A DNA stretch of 64,000 bases from Galerina marginata (GCA_023014335.1 JAECYW010000002.1:4371881-4435880), one strand, 5' to 3'; counted from the stretch's first letter, positions 35,986 through 50,570 are shown. The notes: generated from the sequence alone by a model not told the origin. Program-made: numbers and translations.

Positions 35986-38900
35986 ATAAGTCCTCAGTTA
36001 ATGGCTTCGCTGTTCCGTCCAGTATGGAATCAACTCGGTTGATGTACCAATCCTCGCATTCTCGATTCCAATAACCGACGTTGTACCCAGTGGATGCCCA
36101 TACATTAGCCCGAGGAAACCAAGAGCACATAGATGTCTGGGCTAATAAACAGCAGGGATTAGTCAGGTGGGAGGACAGCCAGTAATAGAGATACCTACCG
36201 CCCTTTCCAGTTGCTACTCTGTAGGTCCCACATATCAAATCCAGTTCCTCCTCCGAGAGTTGATCATCAACCATGGTCTCCTGCCCACTTATAAAAAGTA
36301 TTTGCTCTCCTCTGCGTGCACTCGAGGAGGGACCGGCAAGAATATCGGAGTCTGGCAGGACATTCCTGGCCAAGCGAGCAATGATACCACCAAAGGAAAG
36401 GGCCCGACGACTGTTATGCTGAGCAAGTAAAAACGAGTCCCGAAGTGTTGCATATGCCGCGGAATCAGCACGGTCAAAGTTGTGCCCAGCTGACCGGTCC
36501 CCCAGGAGTGGGCGTTCCAGAGGTTGAGGCGGACGATGAGATGAGCCTGAGCAACGCTCAAAAGGAAGTAACGTATTAAATGGCATCCCTTGCTCCATCA
36601 GATACTCGGCGATGTCAATCGAAGAAGGTCCAAGGTCGCGCCGAATACACTCCAAGGCAGTTATAGGTGGAACAGCAACCACCCACGGCGGATTCTCTAC
36701 AGAGTCTGAGGCACGAGGGTGGAGGAGGCAGAGGACTCCGGTTTGGAACTCCTTGACTTCAATAGTAAGACACTTCGGCTCTAAATCCTTCAGCTGCTCG
36801 CCATTTGCAGGACTCAAGTCCCAGAACATCCCAGGAACATCATGGAACGGACGCTTGGAATTGAGCAGAGCCACCAGGAAATCCGTTATAGGTCGGTGGT
36901 TGGCAGTCGACGAGGAGAGACCATATCCACCAACAGCATGGCAGACTGTTGTCCAGTGATTAAAGGGATTTTCGGCTTTATCAAAATATGGTGGGAGACC
37001 ATCATATGTAGTTTCATTGAAAGCGAAGCCATATCTATAGTAGACAATATCCTCGATAGACTGAAACGGCGGCGGTGGGAGCTTAGTTTGCGTGGAGCGA
37101 TTTACCGCAATAACGTCCTCCACTGAGGTGCGGAGAGGGTCATAGCTGTCGTCGTCGTCGTTTGTTGACCACGCAACACGAGCACCATTCGAATCGTACC
37201 CCTGTTCAGCCAGCGGCTCAAGTACCACATCAGGCGTTGTACGACGAGGTGGAAGAGAAGCGTGTGATGTCACTGGAGGAGGCGCTGGAGGACATTGTGC
37301 CACACCTGGCGAGTGTGGTGCATTACTGACAAGAACTCTCGATGAAGAGCCACTGGAAGACGAGACTCGCCCAGGAACCTCACGGTGCGGAAGGTACCGG
37401 GGATCTTCCACTGAGACCTCAGGTGGTGCATCAACTGACATATCAGGTGCCATTCTGGGAGGTGAAGAGGAAGCTGGAGGTGGCATCGGGAAAGAGGTGG
37501 TCGGGAGGTCTGCAGAGCAACCGAACTCGACAGACGGAGCGGCAATGTGGTTAAATTGAGAAGACGATAGTGAAACCTCCGGCGAAACGACAGACGATGT
37601 GTTGACTGTCACATCAGATGTAGCCTTAACAGGGGGAGATGATCTTTGATTCAATTGAGGTGCTCTTCGTTTTGTATTTATGGGCAATATTGTGGAAGAA
37701 GCATCCGATACACAATCGTCCTCGTCATCGGAATCGGACGGTAGGTCTGAGCAACAGTCCCACTGGTTTGAAAAAGCGTCGTACCTCCGCTGCGATTTAC
37801 CCCACTCGAACCAGTATTCCTCAACCAAATCACGATTAAGAAGGGTTCTAATGCGAAATCCGTCAACGTCCACCCAGCGATACACTCTGGCACCATTATT
37901 ACCAGGTTTGTGATGATTCGCATTCGCGAGCTGACGATTCAATCGTATCTGCCTCTCCTGCCTCGTTTCCTCTAAAAGGGTTCGTGCATTTTTCTCTTTA
38001 TGACGCGCCAGAAATGCCCGTATTGTTTCCCCCGGTCGCTGACCGCTTCCAGGTATAACAGGAGGAAAGCCACCTGGGATTGACGAGGAGGGTTGATTGG
38101 GCGCAGATGAGGAAGAATGCTCGGGCGGGGTCGACAAGGGTGTCCAAAAAGGTGCTGGTTCCAAGTCTGACACCCAGGATTGCCGAGGTATCGAGAAAGG
38201 CGGTTTACCCCAGAAGAGCCAAACCGAGACATTGGCCTTGATTACAATGGGTACCAGGTTGATCCAATTGCAATCGGAAATCTTGACGATTAATCCTATG
38301 CGGGACCGTTGGTCCACACTGAAATTGCCGATACCCGAATCATGAAGACCCTGTATCCACTCGGGGTGTACTTCGACGCCAGCAGACTTAAACAACTCTG
38401 CTGTGGTTTGTAAAGGGCCCCTGGATGGGGGACAAAACCGGCAGAGGGCGATAAGAAAGGATAGATATCCCGAAAAGACGATGAAACCGTCAATTGAAGA
38501 AGTGACGGCTTCAAGAGCCGCTTGTTCAGAATCATGGGTATCGAAATAGCCGTAGGAACTAGGATTTTGAGGGATATCCCAGAAGGGTCGAAAGTCAGGG
38601 TGTGTAGAAAAGAAAAGGGACGATAGCTTCGCCGCAGCATCACGCATGCCGTGCTCAAACCGCTTCCACGATTTGCAGGTGTTTCGGGGCAAATGCCAGT
38701 TATGAGCATCGTTCTCGATCTTGTATTTGTCAAAGCGACCCATCATAGGACCAAATAAGGGCGTTTTGAAGATGAACGCGGTATATGGGGTGGTCGGTGT
38801 TGCCCAAACGCGACATCGAAGTTCTTCTGGAGACGGCATTGGGCCAAGTTCAGTATCAAGGGGAAGCGGATGTGGCAAAGATTCTTGGTTTGGGGAGGTA

Positions 38901-39141
38901 AAGACATGGCCATCACACATCATCTGGTAGTTTGGTAAACGATCGCGAAAAAAGTATGACGCCGGTTTTGGGACAGTTGATAGGGCTAGACGGAGAGATC
39001 GAGGAGGTTAGAATTGATAAAGTAGTCAGATCAATGTGAGTACTTACACATAATTGAGTACTGTGAGATGGAGCTACAATTTCAGATTATCTACACCAGA
39101 AAAGTCCTGGCCAATAGGACGCGAATTGCCTGAGCGAAGGA

Positions 39142-39272
39142 GAACTGTGTATGGATACAACGGTTCCAACTTGAGCACGTTTCGTTGTATGCAATACAAA
39201 CAAAATGACGGCGGCGGGTGCTGCAAGCGTTAGCCAACTTGAGCAAATTTCGTTGTATGGGATACAAACGAA
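39142..39272. repeat. TTTC palindromes upstream of right YRYG gene
   Basis: Mirror of 11403-11533, three palindromes between the YRYG start (38923) and the coiled-coil 3' end. A leader-like module follows to 39405. Confidence 0.75.
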
Positions 39273-39478
39273 CTAAGCGGGCGACGACGGCGGGCGCTGC
39301 AGCGGTAAGCGGGCACGGCTGAAAGAAAACGCAAAACAACGTGAGTAAGATGTAAAACACAAAGAAATTGACGCGATGGAAGCATACCCAGCAGTGTCAG
39401 TGATGTGATGTTGGACTTGGTGGTGGTGGTGGATTTGACGGAGGAAGTTGAACTGAGAATAGAAATGATTCGGGTTGA

Positions 39479-39779
39479 TTGTTTGGCCACGAGGGTGTCG
39501 CCAAACAAAACGACGCATTTGGCCAAGTCCTCGATGTCTTCCCTTCCTACAAGCCAAGTTCATCTGGATCGCTCTGATGAACTGGCTGTATCTTTGACCG
39601 AAACCACCAAGCACCGTTCATCTGGACAGGTCCGATGAACGGATTTCCCTCCTCCAAACCAATGGTCGCTCTGGATTGGGTTTTACGTTGATAAATATCA
39701 CTTGGATAGCTCTGGTGATACTTATTCCGCACCACTGGTGCCATCGGCAAACGGTTATCACCTGGCCCTCTCCGGTGAT
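39479..39779. repeat. Palindrome field, right arm
   Basis: Mirror of 10896-11196: TTGTTTGGC hairpin, two GTTCATC and two ATCACC palindromes. Confidence 0.75.
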
Positions 39780-39881
39780 GATTCGAACTGTTAATTCATT
39801 CCATAGTCAAGCTTTACAACAGGTATGTTTAATTTCTTCACTGTGTATCGCCTAAATACCGATTATTCTACCACCTCCTTC

Positions 39882-42732
39882 CTAAGCAGCTGATCCGCCT
39901 CTGCGTCGAAGTTTCCTGACATGGAACTCATCCTTTCGGATCTGAAGTTTGGCCTTTCCTTCATTCGACAGAGCAGCAAACCAGGTTTTCTCGTAGAGGG
40001 ACTTAGGGAGCTCTGGAGCCGGTGTCCTTCGGGAATTCTTCCTTCCGTCCCGTATCCTCCTCCCTGGTTTTGCTCCCTTGTTGGAGAACAACTCCTTGTC
40101 CTTGCGCCGCTGTCGGTCGACGATCTCCAGCTCCGCCTCGATGTTGCGCCGCCACGGCATTGCCATGACGTAGTAAACTTCATTTCCGGCCTCATCCACG
40201 TCGCTCTCGTCCGAGCTCATACCCTCATCTCCAAGCAGCTCGAAATATTTCTCCATATATTCCCAGAGTTCGACATCTGGGTCTCCTCGCTCCTTTTTTC
40301 TCGCAATAGTCTTCCCAATAATTTCGATGCGACGTGCGTATCTCTGAAAAAATGCGTCAGCTTCACCGAAGAAGAGGTATTGAAGCACATACACTAATCC
40401 GCCTCGATGTCGCGCGCCCAAGCATTCCCACTTCCTTCTTCCTCGCGACCATTCTCTATTCGACCTCGTTCACGGTTTCGATCTGCCCATCCTCCTTGAC
40501 TTTTGGTTGGGCATCCTTCCAAACTGTCCTTGCACGTTGCACTTGGTCATAGATAAGGTCGCGAAGATAGGCCTCTGAGCGTTAGGGAAGCGATTCCCAA
40601 GCCTCAGTTTGCAACTTGGTGCGCATGAGGTCAACCATGAGGTCAAGCACTTGGACATTCCATTTAGACGAAATCTTTCCTCTCATGTCGATGCGAAGAT
40701 CCGCTGCATCTGGCCCTGGACCTTTTCCGTCGTTGTAGAGACAAACAGCATCTTTCTCGGGTGGGTCGTGCAGAGCAAAATCTTCGAGAGCATCGACGCT
40801 GAAGCAGTCGTCCCTGACTTGTCGGGCAAGGTTCTATATTCCTTGTAAGTAATTCGCTGGCTAGATAAATCGGGAAATCACTGACGAGATAATTTTTCCT
40901 TTCAAAGGTCTCATCGTTATCCTTCTCCTCTTCCAGTCGGCCTTTCGCAGACCTTTTGCGAGACGCGCTGGTGGGCTTTTTAGAGTTCTGGGGACCTTTG
41001 GTGAATTTGGCCTTCCGGATCGATATCCCGGTCAACCTTTTTGCAAGGTCGTTCATAACGTCGCCAATCATCGCCTGGAATTCTTCCTTTGTCATGCGTG
41101 ACGATTTTGTGTTGCTGTCATCATCGTCATCGTCGTCGTCGTCGTCGTCGCCATTATTCTCCTCATCTCCTTCTCCACCGTCGTTTCTGCCCGTTTGCCT
41201 GCGTTTGCCGTGCCGTTTGCGGCGTCTCTCATCTACGTCGTCCATTTCGACATCTTCATTGACGGGGTCGTTATCGTCATCCTGTTTTCTGTCAGCAACG
41301 CACGACAAGACAATAGAATGATGACACCCACAGAGGCTTCAACCAACACAGTCGATGTTTTGGCCCCCTCCTTGTGTCTAATTTCCTTCCAGTTGGCTCC
41401 AGCCAATTTATTGGCCGATATGGATGGATTCTGTGCCTTGGATGATGTGGCCGAAGATTGTCCTCGTCCTGCATCTTCTTCAATGACTTCGTCTCCCATA
41501 TGCTTATCGCTTGCTACTTCTTGATCGATATGGACAGCAAATGCTCGAGTCACCTACTCGTTGCCCATGGAGTCGCTCGACTTTTTGTATCAATGTTGCC
41601 ATTTGGCGCTCGCTACTTGCCTGCATCAAGCATCAATCATCATGTTCAAGATTGGTTCAAGCCAGAGTAGTCACCCGAAGACGCTCAAATCTGTCCTTCC
41701 ACTCTTTCTTCAGCTTCTCAGCATCCGCTTTCCGTTCCTCCTAACCAGGTTGTCAATTTCCATCCGAGTATGGAACTATGATTAAAATTACCTCCATACG
41801 CACGATTGCTGCCTTTGCGGCCTGTTCATGTCGTTCAGCAATGGCGACCGCATTCACAGCCTGTGCCTTCTCTCGCTACCGAGGCGTTAGTAAAGGCTAA
41901 GCAGAGAATTTTAATTTGACTCACTTCAATTTGCTGGATTCTCGCCTCTGCTTCCGCCTCCCTTTTCTGGGCAAGCACCGCCTGTTCTTCCTTTTCCTTA
42001 GCTAGCTTAGTTGCTTCAAGAGCCTCAGCCTCCCTTTTCCGAGCAAGGGCCGCCTCTTTTTCCTTTTCCTTCCGTGCAAGCTCAGCGGCCTCAACCGCTC
42101 GTTGTTTATCATGCTGGCTGGAGATAAATTGAGATTGTCCGATCAAGCTCAATGAAACACACCTTTATCTGGTCCAGTTTTAACTCCAAATCCTTTTCCC
42201 TCTCACTACTCTCCTTCAAGCTTGCTGTTCGCGCCTCCCATTGCTTTCCCATTTCTTGAGCACTCCTCAATACTGCTTGAGCATCGTTTGTCATCTCATC
42301 AAGCGCCGCTTTCTTAGCGTCCAATTCCCGTGTCCTCTTGTCTTCCCATTGACGTGCTTGCATTTCTAGCTCTTCCTGGAATTTTTCGATCTTCTTCGAC
42401 TGCTCCTTTTGGAGCTTTTCTTGGAATACCCGCATCCGCGTCTCCTGTTGGAGGAGTTGCTCCTTTTGAGTCACTGTCAGCTGGTTGAGGACCCTATTTG
42501 CCGAATGCAATTTGTGGTTTGGTGGACCATCCCTTCTCATGCGCTTTGTGATTTCCTTGGATGGGTCAGACTAGAAGGTTCAGTGGAAGCCTCTCCACTA
42601 GCTTACCACTTCACTGGAGCTGCCCCGCTTTTGAACCAACGGGTCAGGATCAGGAATAGTGTCATGATCAAGTCGGAATTTAAACGCAGTCCTGCTGGGT
42701 AGCTGCAGCGCCCGCCGTCGTCGCCCACCCAT
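39882..42732 (-). pseudogene. Multicopy coiled-coil gene, right-arm copy
   Basis: Mirror of 7943-10793 with the same ten exons and the same two in-frame stops. It differs at two bases. At 41182 the codon is GAC (Asp) where the left copy has AAC (Asn), in the stretch before the D-run. At 40810 an Asp codon is GAC instead of GAT, a silent change in the spliced frame. Because the stops are shared, the gene was dead before the arms last became identical. Confidence 0.7.
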
Positions 42733-42946
42733 TTCGTCTGTATCGCATACAACGAAATTCGCTCAAGTTGGAACTGTTGTATTCATACACGGTTCTACTT
42801 TGCTAAGGCAATTTCTTTGGACGACTTTCATTTCCTTTGTATCAAATACATAGAAATCCTGCTGCGCTGTCGAAGTTGGGCTCGAGTTCTATTGTTTCAG
42901 TACATAGAACTCAAAACTCGTACTGCGGTTAACTATTTAACTCGAT
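42733..42946. promoter_or_regulatory. Divergent promoter, right arm
   Basis: Mirror of 7729-7942 with four TTTC palindromes (42729-42912). Confidence 0.5.
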
Positions 42947-45900
42947 ATGCCTGCTCGAGGCAATGCAGTTTTTCAGTGCCTTTGTCAAGAGTGCACAAGT
43001 TCCGGCCCTGTTGGACCCGATGGTAGATCTTTAGGCAAAACGCTGAAAGCATCGGAGCGTATCGCTCACCTCAATCGTGTCAAGCTTGAAACTGAGCAGT
43101 CTCGCCTCGCGGCCGTTCGTGAAGCCGCGTCGTCTCTTTTCGCCGATACTTTAGCGGACGGCGGCCTCAGTACCGAGAGACAACCCAGTAAACTATGGTT
43201 TCACGAGATGAATATCAACGATCGTGCCCAGTAGTACCTGCGGCTGCTGAACCCCCTCCCCTCAACGACATTCTTGCCGGCATTCAGAATCTTCAGATTT
43301 CGGACCCGTCTCCCCAGGCTGGCGATCTCCTGCATCTTGCCCCCGACATTATATCCCAGAACACCGAGAATGATGACCAGCCCCCTCCTCTGATCAAGAT
43401 GAAGAGTCGTTTGGAAAAACGCGAGGGAAATCGCAAGACCGAGAAAGCACACCTGGCCCTCAAAGCCATCCAGGAGCGCGCTGAAACATGTTCTGCCAAA
43501 CTTTTGTCGCCCTCATCTGAGACTCTGACCCACGTGGAAGCCGAACTGATTCACGAACTGATTCAACTGCAAGTGTCTCTTAAGAGCGTTACGCGCAGTG
43601 TCCATTCAGTCATCACGGCGAAAGCCACCGTTACTAAATTTGTCGCCGATCTTCACGACCGCTTCGTCGAAGTTCGGAAGGCAATACCTGTGGATGAAAG
43701 CGTACCACTTCTGTTCAAGTCTGGTAAGGTTTTCCTGCAGACATGGTTGGAAATTCTTCTTATTTGTGCTTCCACAGATCATCACTTTAATATGCCAATT
43801 GATCGTCATGACCAGGTCGCCCAGATAGCCATGTTCATTTCAGTCGTCTGCGCAGTCATCATGGGCGCCAGTCGCCGCATGGGAGATTTTATCCTGGGTC
43901 TGCTCTCAGTAATGCTTCGCTGCGCCTTTCGGGATCCATCAGGAAGTTTTACCATCAATCAACAGTACATTATCGACCAAATACCCCTTACCCTCGAACC
44001 CGCATTGGCTAGATTTAACTTGGAGCCCATGACTGTTGCCAACGCAGTTTGTCCGAGTTGTCACTGCACATACCCCCCCACCTTTGCTCTAGGGTCAGCT
44101 GTCCCCTCATATCCTCGTGAATGCAGTAATCGCCCCACTCCTGACTCGGATATTTGCAAGACGGCCCTTTCTGAACCTGACGAAGGCGCCAAACCTTTGA
44201 AAACTGTTATCTATCATAGTTTCCACGACTATCTCGGGGGACTCATATCACAGGGAGATCTGGAAAACATGGCGGATCGTACCAATGACGACTTGATGGC
44301 GTCGATCAATAGGGGTGAACCGGTTCCGGCCTACGTTACCGATATATCTCAAGCGGAATTCATTCGTACCTTCAAAGGTCCGGATGGGAACCGCCTCTTC
44401 GTCGATAGGCCCGGTACTGAAGGCCGTTACCTTTTTGCAATCAATGTTGATTTTTTCAGCGCTGAAGGTTCGACACCCAGAGGAGCCTCTGCATCTTGTG
44501 GGATAATATCGGCGGTGTGCCTCAGCCTCCCTTTCAGTGTTCGCTACAAGCCCGAGAATATATATGTCGCGTGTGTTATCCCTGGCCCAAATGAACCACA
44601 CAATACAGAACTTAACCACTACCTTCGTCCGGTAATTGACGATTTCTTGGTTTCTTGGGAACGCGGCGTACACTTTTCACGCACGGCCAACTACCCCAAT
44701 GGAAGACTAACTCGCTGTGCAATAGCTTTGTCCGTCAATGACCTTCCAGCTGCACGCAAATTCAACCAATCGGCAAATCACAGCAGTAACCATTGCTGCA
44801 GCCGCTGCCGCTGCTATCATCAAGATACTCTCGGGAGGACCGATGTTGAAGCCGCTGATTGGAAACCCAAAGACCGGGATCAGCTTCGTCGTCAAGTCGA
44901 GGCTTGGAGAGATGCCCCTACTGTCAGAGACCAAGAAAAACTTTTTCAAGCGAACGGTATCCGATGGTCTGAAGTATGGCGCCTTCCGTATTGGGATCCA
45001 CCCCGTATGTTGGTCGTCGACTCAATGCACTGTCTTTTGTTGGGCCTGGCCCAGTTTCATTTTCGGGATGTCCTTTGCCTGAGGGAAGTAACAGAAAAGG
45101 CAGAATTTGTCCCTGCTTTCGAACACAAATTCACAGAACCAGGCAAGGATTTCAAGGATCGGAAAGATGTATCTGAGAACGATTTGAAGCACATCCCTCA
45201 CATCCACAGACGCCTATTGGAACCGATAGAGGGTCAAGATGAGCCGAATACCAAAACCTTAGAAGACAATCTGAAGACCTTGGAACGCCGTCTCTCTTCG
45301 AAAAACTCCAAAGCACTCGAATTTGTTTCTAGCAGCCTTGGCCTAAAGCTGCCAACAACCATACGTGCGAGTAAGGCTTCCTATGTAAAGCTCCTGATGG
45401 ATTGGGTATGTACCCATAAGTTGTGGTCTCGATTCAAGCTAACCCTGTTATCTCTCAGCGGAAGATGCATCCATATACAATGCTCAATGCACCTGTCAAA
45501 TTCGGGACTCCAGAAGTCATGGACCATATCCGAGCAGTCATTCGTGATATGGCTACTCCGTCTTGGCTTCCCTCTGTCCCACGTAACTTTGGCTTGCCAG
45601 CTGCGGGTACGCTAAAGGCGGATGAATGGCGAACCTTGGCCACTGTTTACCTTCCTGTTGCTCTTATTAGCACATGGGGAGAAGGTAGTGTTCATTCGGT
45701 TGCTTTGTCGTTGCGTCAAGCCCTTGACCACACAATGGCACTGGTCTCTGCCATCACATTGGCTTGTATGCGCACGATGACTGAAGCTCGATCGAACGCC
45801 TACCTGACACACATGAAATTCTGGCTACACAACCTTACGGTCCTTCATCCTGACACTAAACCCCGTGTCAACTGCCATATGGTGCTCCATATCTTTGACT

Positions 45901-46676
45901 TCTTACGCCTGTTTGGCCCTGTACGTTCCTGGTGGTGCTTCCCATTTGAACGTCTGATTGGCCAGCTGCAGCGTCTTCCTCATAACCATAAATTTGGTAA
46001 GTCTATTTTATCGCAATTAAGAATCAACCTGACTCTTTTGTAGGTGAATTGGAAGCCACCATGCTCACCTATTATTCGAAGGCTGCGAAGTTGAAGCACT
46101 GGCTCGCCCGTCCAAATTGCCCACCGTTTATCAAGGAATGCAAGACTCTATTCGACAAATTTGCCGGTAATGCTATGCGCACATCCGACAACGACGACAT
46201 TGCCGACTCTGCTTACCTGCCCGTTCCCCCTGCCTTGAAAAACATCTTCCATGATCCTAAAGTAGCGCTACGGGCCCGCCACCAGTCTAATGGCGTCTTC
46301 TTTTCCCGTTCAAGCACACATGTCGGCAACAGTCTTATCATGTATCGCCCAGATGGCAAGATGTCAGGCGCCCTTGTTCCTGCTTCCATCGAGTACATTG
46401 TCGCACAGCGGAATGGTCAACTTGACTATGTCGTTCGCCAACAACTACCTGCTGCTCCGGGGTCTGTCGACCCATTTCGCCATTATCCTCACTTTCCGGC
46501 AATGGTTTATTCCCCAGCCCTATCGCCTGAGCTCTTCCGTATTCGTCCTGAGTGGGTCGTATCACATTGTGCTCGGTGGAACTTAGATGATACAAGAACT
46601 GTTGTTCTTACTCTTTCCCGTGTATGTTTTTCACTCATTTGCTTTTGGGATATAAACTCATTCTTCTTAGGACTAA
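42947..46676 (+). CDS. tnp2: CACTA-type transposase, Tnp2 family, right-arm copy
   Basis: Identical in protein to the left-arm gene. Exons 42947-43187, 43232-43723, 43778-45405, 45459-45996, 46044-46621, 46671-46676. The 54-nt intron at 43724-43777 is a multiple of three without stops, so unspliced reading stays open and is easily mistaken for coding sequence. The deleted copy at 26-27.5 kb has an intron at the same place, which supports it. Two intact genes give the locus a double dose of transposase. Confidence 0.85.
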
Positions 46677-47115
46677 CGACATTGGTGGTTCTGTGTCATT
46701 CTCGCTTTGGTACCCAGCTGTGTGGTTCTATCTAAATGTACTATTACTCTGTATACAATTTCTTTTCTAGTACCGAGGACATTCTATTTGTGTGATTATT
46801 AAGTGAATTCTCTGTTCTAAATGTCAAGTCAGTACATTATAAGTTTTGTAGTCTACAATTGAGCAGCCATACAACTGGCTGCAACTGAGTGGTATTGGCC
46901 TTTATTACGGGTTCTGCTGGTCCATCATAGGGCTCGGCAGGTTGTCATAGACTTGACTGGTCCGTTGTTGCGATTGTTACGATTTGACATCTATCTACGT
47001 CTACAGGAGACTCAGGTTACACTAAAAAGAATAACCTCGATAGACCAAGTGGTTGAGTGAATATGTGTGAATATGGTGCGGAAGTGTAAACGTTCATCCT
47101 TCTACAACCTAACAC
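46677..47115. other. Intergenic 3' region, right arm
   Basis: Mirror of 3560-3998; AT-rich, nothing coding seen. Confidence 0.4.
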
Positions 47116-47931
47116 TCAAAAAGAGAGGCTGGAGGGGGTACAAGGGCGAAAACCATTGGGGTACATATAATATGACCGTGATACTGGGTGAATAAGGGTT
47201 GAAAAGCTAATGCTTGGGTTTTTGTCGTCTGATTCGGGGGGTTGACCGGGTCTGCGTTTTTTGAGAGAATTGCGAAGAGCTCTGTAGCACCAACCTCCAC
47301 GGTAGCAGGAGTCTGTAACATCTTCGATTTGGCCATGATAAAGTGTTGCTGTTTCGTCAATAGGGAAATGAGTGCAAATTTCGACCATTAGTGGTGGTGG
47401 AGTGGTGGGACGGGATGGTGGTGCAGTACTAGGTGTCAGACTCGGTGTCGGAGGGGGTGAAATAGGTGTAGACGGGCGAGACTCGAGCTCGAGATATGTA
47501 GGATTGAAATCGGAGGTAATGTTGTGTACATGAACACGAAGTTTGAATGAGGATTTCACAGCTGGTTCTCGAACCATTAGGGTGAGCAACACTGGTTGGG
47601 GATCCTTGTTAAGTTGTTCAAGTGCAACAGAGATCTTGTGGACCTCAGCGCGCAGAACAAACAAAGCACATCGTTGCTCTCTGATCTTGTGAGCATCGTC
47701 GGTTAGTCTATACATTTTCTCCTCGAGGGCCTTGAACTGAGTTAGCTGCTTTTCCCTTGCTGTAAAGTCCTTCCTCCATAAGCGAAAGCGAGCACATGAG
47801 GCGTTGGATGTTGGAAGGTTTGGGCGATAGTGAGGAAAGATACTGATACGACGTATAGATTTCCATGTTCTCGAAGGCGAACGGCGTTCAGGAAGTGGAA
47901 GACGAGGTTGAAATGGTGGGCAAAAGAACAT
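47116..47931 (-). CDS. Hypothetical protein, 271 aa, right-arm copy
   Basis: Identical mirror of 2744-3559. Confidence 0.4.
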   Translation of the reverse strand: MFFCPPFQPRLPLPERRSPSRTWKSIRRISIFPHYRPNLPTSNASCARFRLWRKDFTAREKQLTQFKALEEKMYRLTDDAHKIREQRCALFVLRAEVHKISVALEQLNKDPQPVLLTLMVREPAVKSSFKLRVHVHNITSDFNPTYLELESRPSTPISPPPTPSLTPSTAPPSRPTTPPPLMVEICTHFPIDETATLYHGQIEDVTDSCYRGGWCYRALRNSLKKRRPGQPPESDDKNPSISFSTLIHPVSRSYYMYPNGFRPCTPSSLSF

Positions 47932-48034
47932 GATCAGTGTTAATAGAATGTTGAAAGTAGCTGAGAATTGTATACGTGGCAGAGAGTGATCTGGGGTTTT
48001 TCGATGTTGGAGTGGTTGAAAATGGGATTTTAGT

Positions 48035-48710
48035 GTGTGTACGGAACCTCACTAGGACGGCCTAATGGTACTGAGCTTACGATGATGCTGACGACGACTG
48101 TCGAGGGCCCGGAGCTCGACAGGTGGCCGGAACAGCACCAGCGGGTAAGGTGGTGGTGGTTGTTGTTGTACATTGTTCCGTGATCATGAAGCGCGAGTAA
48201 AAGGATAGAGGACAGAATCGGGATGCGGGGCGGAAAAGGGTGTAAACCATTCGACGTAGGCTAGACGATTGGGTAAACGAGTGTGACGGAGGTGCTCTGG
48301 AAGACTTGCTCAAAAATCGAAGTCCTACGGATTGCATTGGATATTTGAACGAGAGATTCCAGGATGACTAACTGACCTTCCAAGCAGGCCCCTTGGGTAT
48401 GTTGATTCTCCCTGGCGTCCGCCATGCGTACGAACACAGTATCAAAATATGCGGGTAGTGATTTAGATCGACCTTTGGCTGGAACTAAAGGCGTCGCTCG
48501 AAGTCGTTCGACGGATTTCGTAAATCCAGGTGCTGGATTTGAAGGTTGAGAAATTGTGATACGCTTGTAGACATCAAAGCGGTCCACAATGTTGGGAGAT
48601 ACAGGAAGAGCAGGGGGTGGGATGAGGCGACGGATATATGTTGAGAGAGTTAGAATAAAATTGTCGGCTTTGAAACTAGTTGCGAGAGTGTTGATGTCCG
48701 TGTGAGGGAA
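48035..48710 (-). pseudogene. Transposon-type protein fragment, right-arm copy
   Basis: Identical mirror of 1965-2640, with the same frameshift before LAYVEWFTPF. Confidence 0.4.
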
Positions 48711-48871
48711 GACGGGATTGACGGCAGCAGAGTGAGTGGGTTGGGATGGCAGATCGGCGCTGTATGGACTGCTGCCTCCTCATCGTTGTCGTACTCTTTT
48801 TTGTTGCTCGCTCGGTACAACTGGGTGCGGGGTGCGAGGGTCGGTGATCATAATGGGAAGCAAAGGAGCCA

Positions 48872-50276
48872 TTCATCGGAGCAGTCCAGATGAAAGCTGT
48901 CTGATAGGATCGGTCAGAGAGGAAGCCAGTTCATCGGAGAGGTCAGAGAGGAAGCCAGTTCATCGGAGAGGTCCAGATGAACGTGGCTTGTAGCCCACTA
49001 AACGGGATTCAAGGGCCCGAGGGACTTGCAATTGGGGGCGTTGGCGTCACTTTGTTTAGCGACAACACTGCGGCCAAACAAACATGAACTTGGCTTGATT
49101 CTTTCCCCAATCAATAAGTACCACCGCCATGTCCCTCCACCAGAGTAGGTATGTCTCCATCGCGCCGTCGGCGTCGATGGTTTTTGTCTTATTCCCATTT
49201 ATTTCCTATCTTTTTGACATTATTCGCTCTTTTTTTTAGCTGCGCCCGTCTACCTCCTTTTTCGCCGCTATCGTCGCCCACTGTCGTCGCCCACGTCTTT
49301 CGCTTGTCTCTGATACAGCGAAATTACACCCAAAGACCAGCCGGAGAACCCATGCATTGATACTCGGTTTGCTTCTACCTGGCCTACCTATTTGTCGAGT
49401 TCGTTTGTATCTGATACATCGAAAGCGCGTCCCGTCGACCAGGATGTTCGTTGTATCAATGCACAGCAAACCTTGCCCCACTCGTTGTTCCAGCTATTCG
49501 ACCATTACCGCCCGGCTTCACCCATCGCACTCTGCACTAATTTAGCTGTTCAAACCACCTTACTCTTATTGGCTATCGTCAAGGGCATTATTGACGGCTA
49601 GAATGCGGTCGCATGGGCAGACTGGCCAGGAATTACGCAATATTTCGACGTACATTTTGTCTTCATTCGAACACTTTGTTACTTATAATAATCTCTTGCT
49701 CCCAGTTCTCATATGCTCACAAAATTCGATCTTATCCTGTAAATTGAATATACTCTGGATTTCTGTTGTATATGATACATAGAAATTCGCACGTATTACT
49801 GTTGGATCTGGATCTGCCCATCGCCTCAGGCATATGTCGCTCGCTTGCCGTGCCAGCGACCTTTTCCATTCTTTTTGTTTATTCCCTTAACCCGCTCTGG
49901 TCGCCCACTGATTTCATTTCATGCGGTGTCTTGGTAATTGAAACCAACCACTAAGCCTCCTACTTGGTGAGAACCATTGTATATAATACATGATTCTCCT
50001 TTCCTGCTGGCTATTTTGGAAGGTAACTGAATGCGGCGAACTTGCACGTTGTTCATCAATACAAGCTGAACCCAGCTTCCGCCGTTGAACGTCTGTCGAA
50101 CTGTCCTCGTCGGCAGCGTATGTATTTCGATTGTATCTACTACATCGAATGCTGGCAAGGCCTTTCCATCAACCTCGCAGTACCCCAACTCATCCACCGA
50201 TTTTATCTCCAGGCTTATTAAGCCCAATTTCATGTCGAATTCGCGAAGGATTTCTCTTGTATTTGATACGTAGAAA
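48872..50276. repeat. Palindrome fields and leader module, right arm outer part
   Basis: Mirror of 399-1803: GTTCATC palindromes 48872-48982, TTTGTTTGGC hairpin 49051-49082, leader-like module about 48995-49250, and TTTC palindromes 49298-50276. No gene supported between 48711 and 50570. Confidence 0.7.
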
Positions 50277-50570
50277 TTCTACTTTCATAGGTCCCACCCC
50301 TCGATGTGTCACTGAGAAACCAAATGGCCGATCGTCTGGTCCTCCCACAGCAACGCTTTGTTAATGCGATTCAAATTTATATCTATTCCCTCCATCGACT
50401 ATTTGACTATGCGTAGAACGATGGTATAATCCTCTTTCTGGGCGAAGCTGGTATTTTGCGACGCTTAATTGAACGTTCGACGATTACCTCATACGCTTTC
50501 TCGCGTTCTGATTCTCATTTCTCCCAAACACCGTCGCAGACTCGCACTTCATTGCTCACCATCTTCCTAC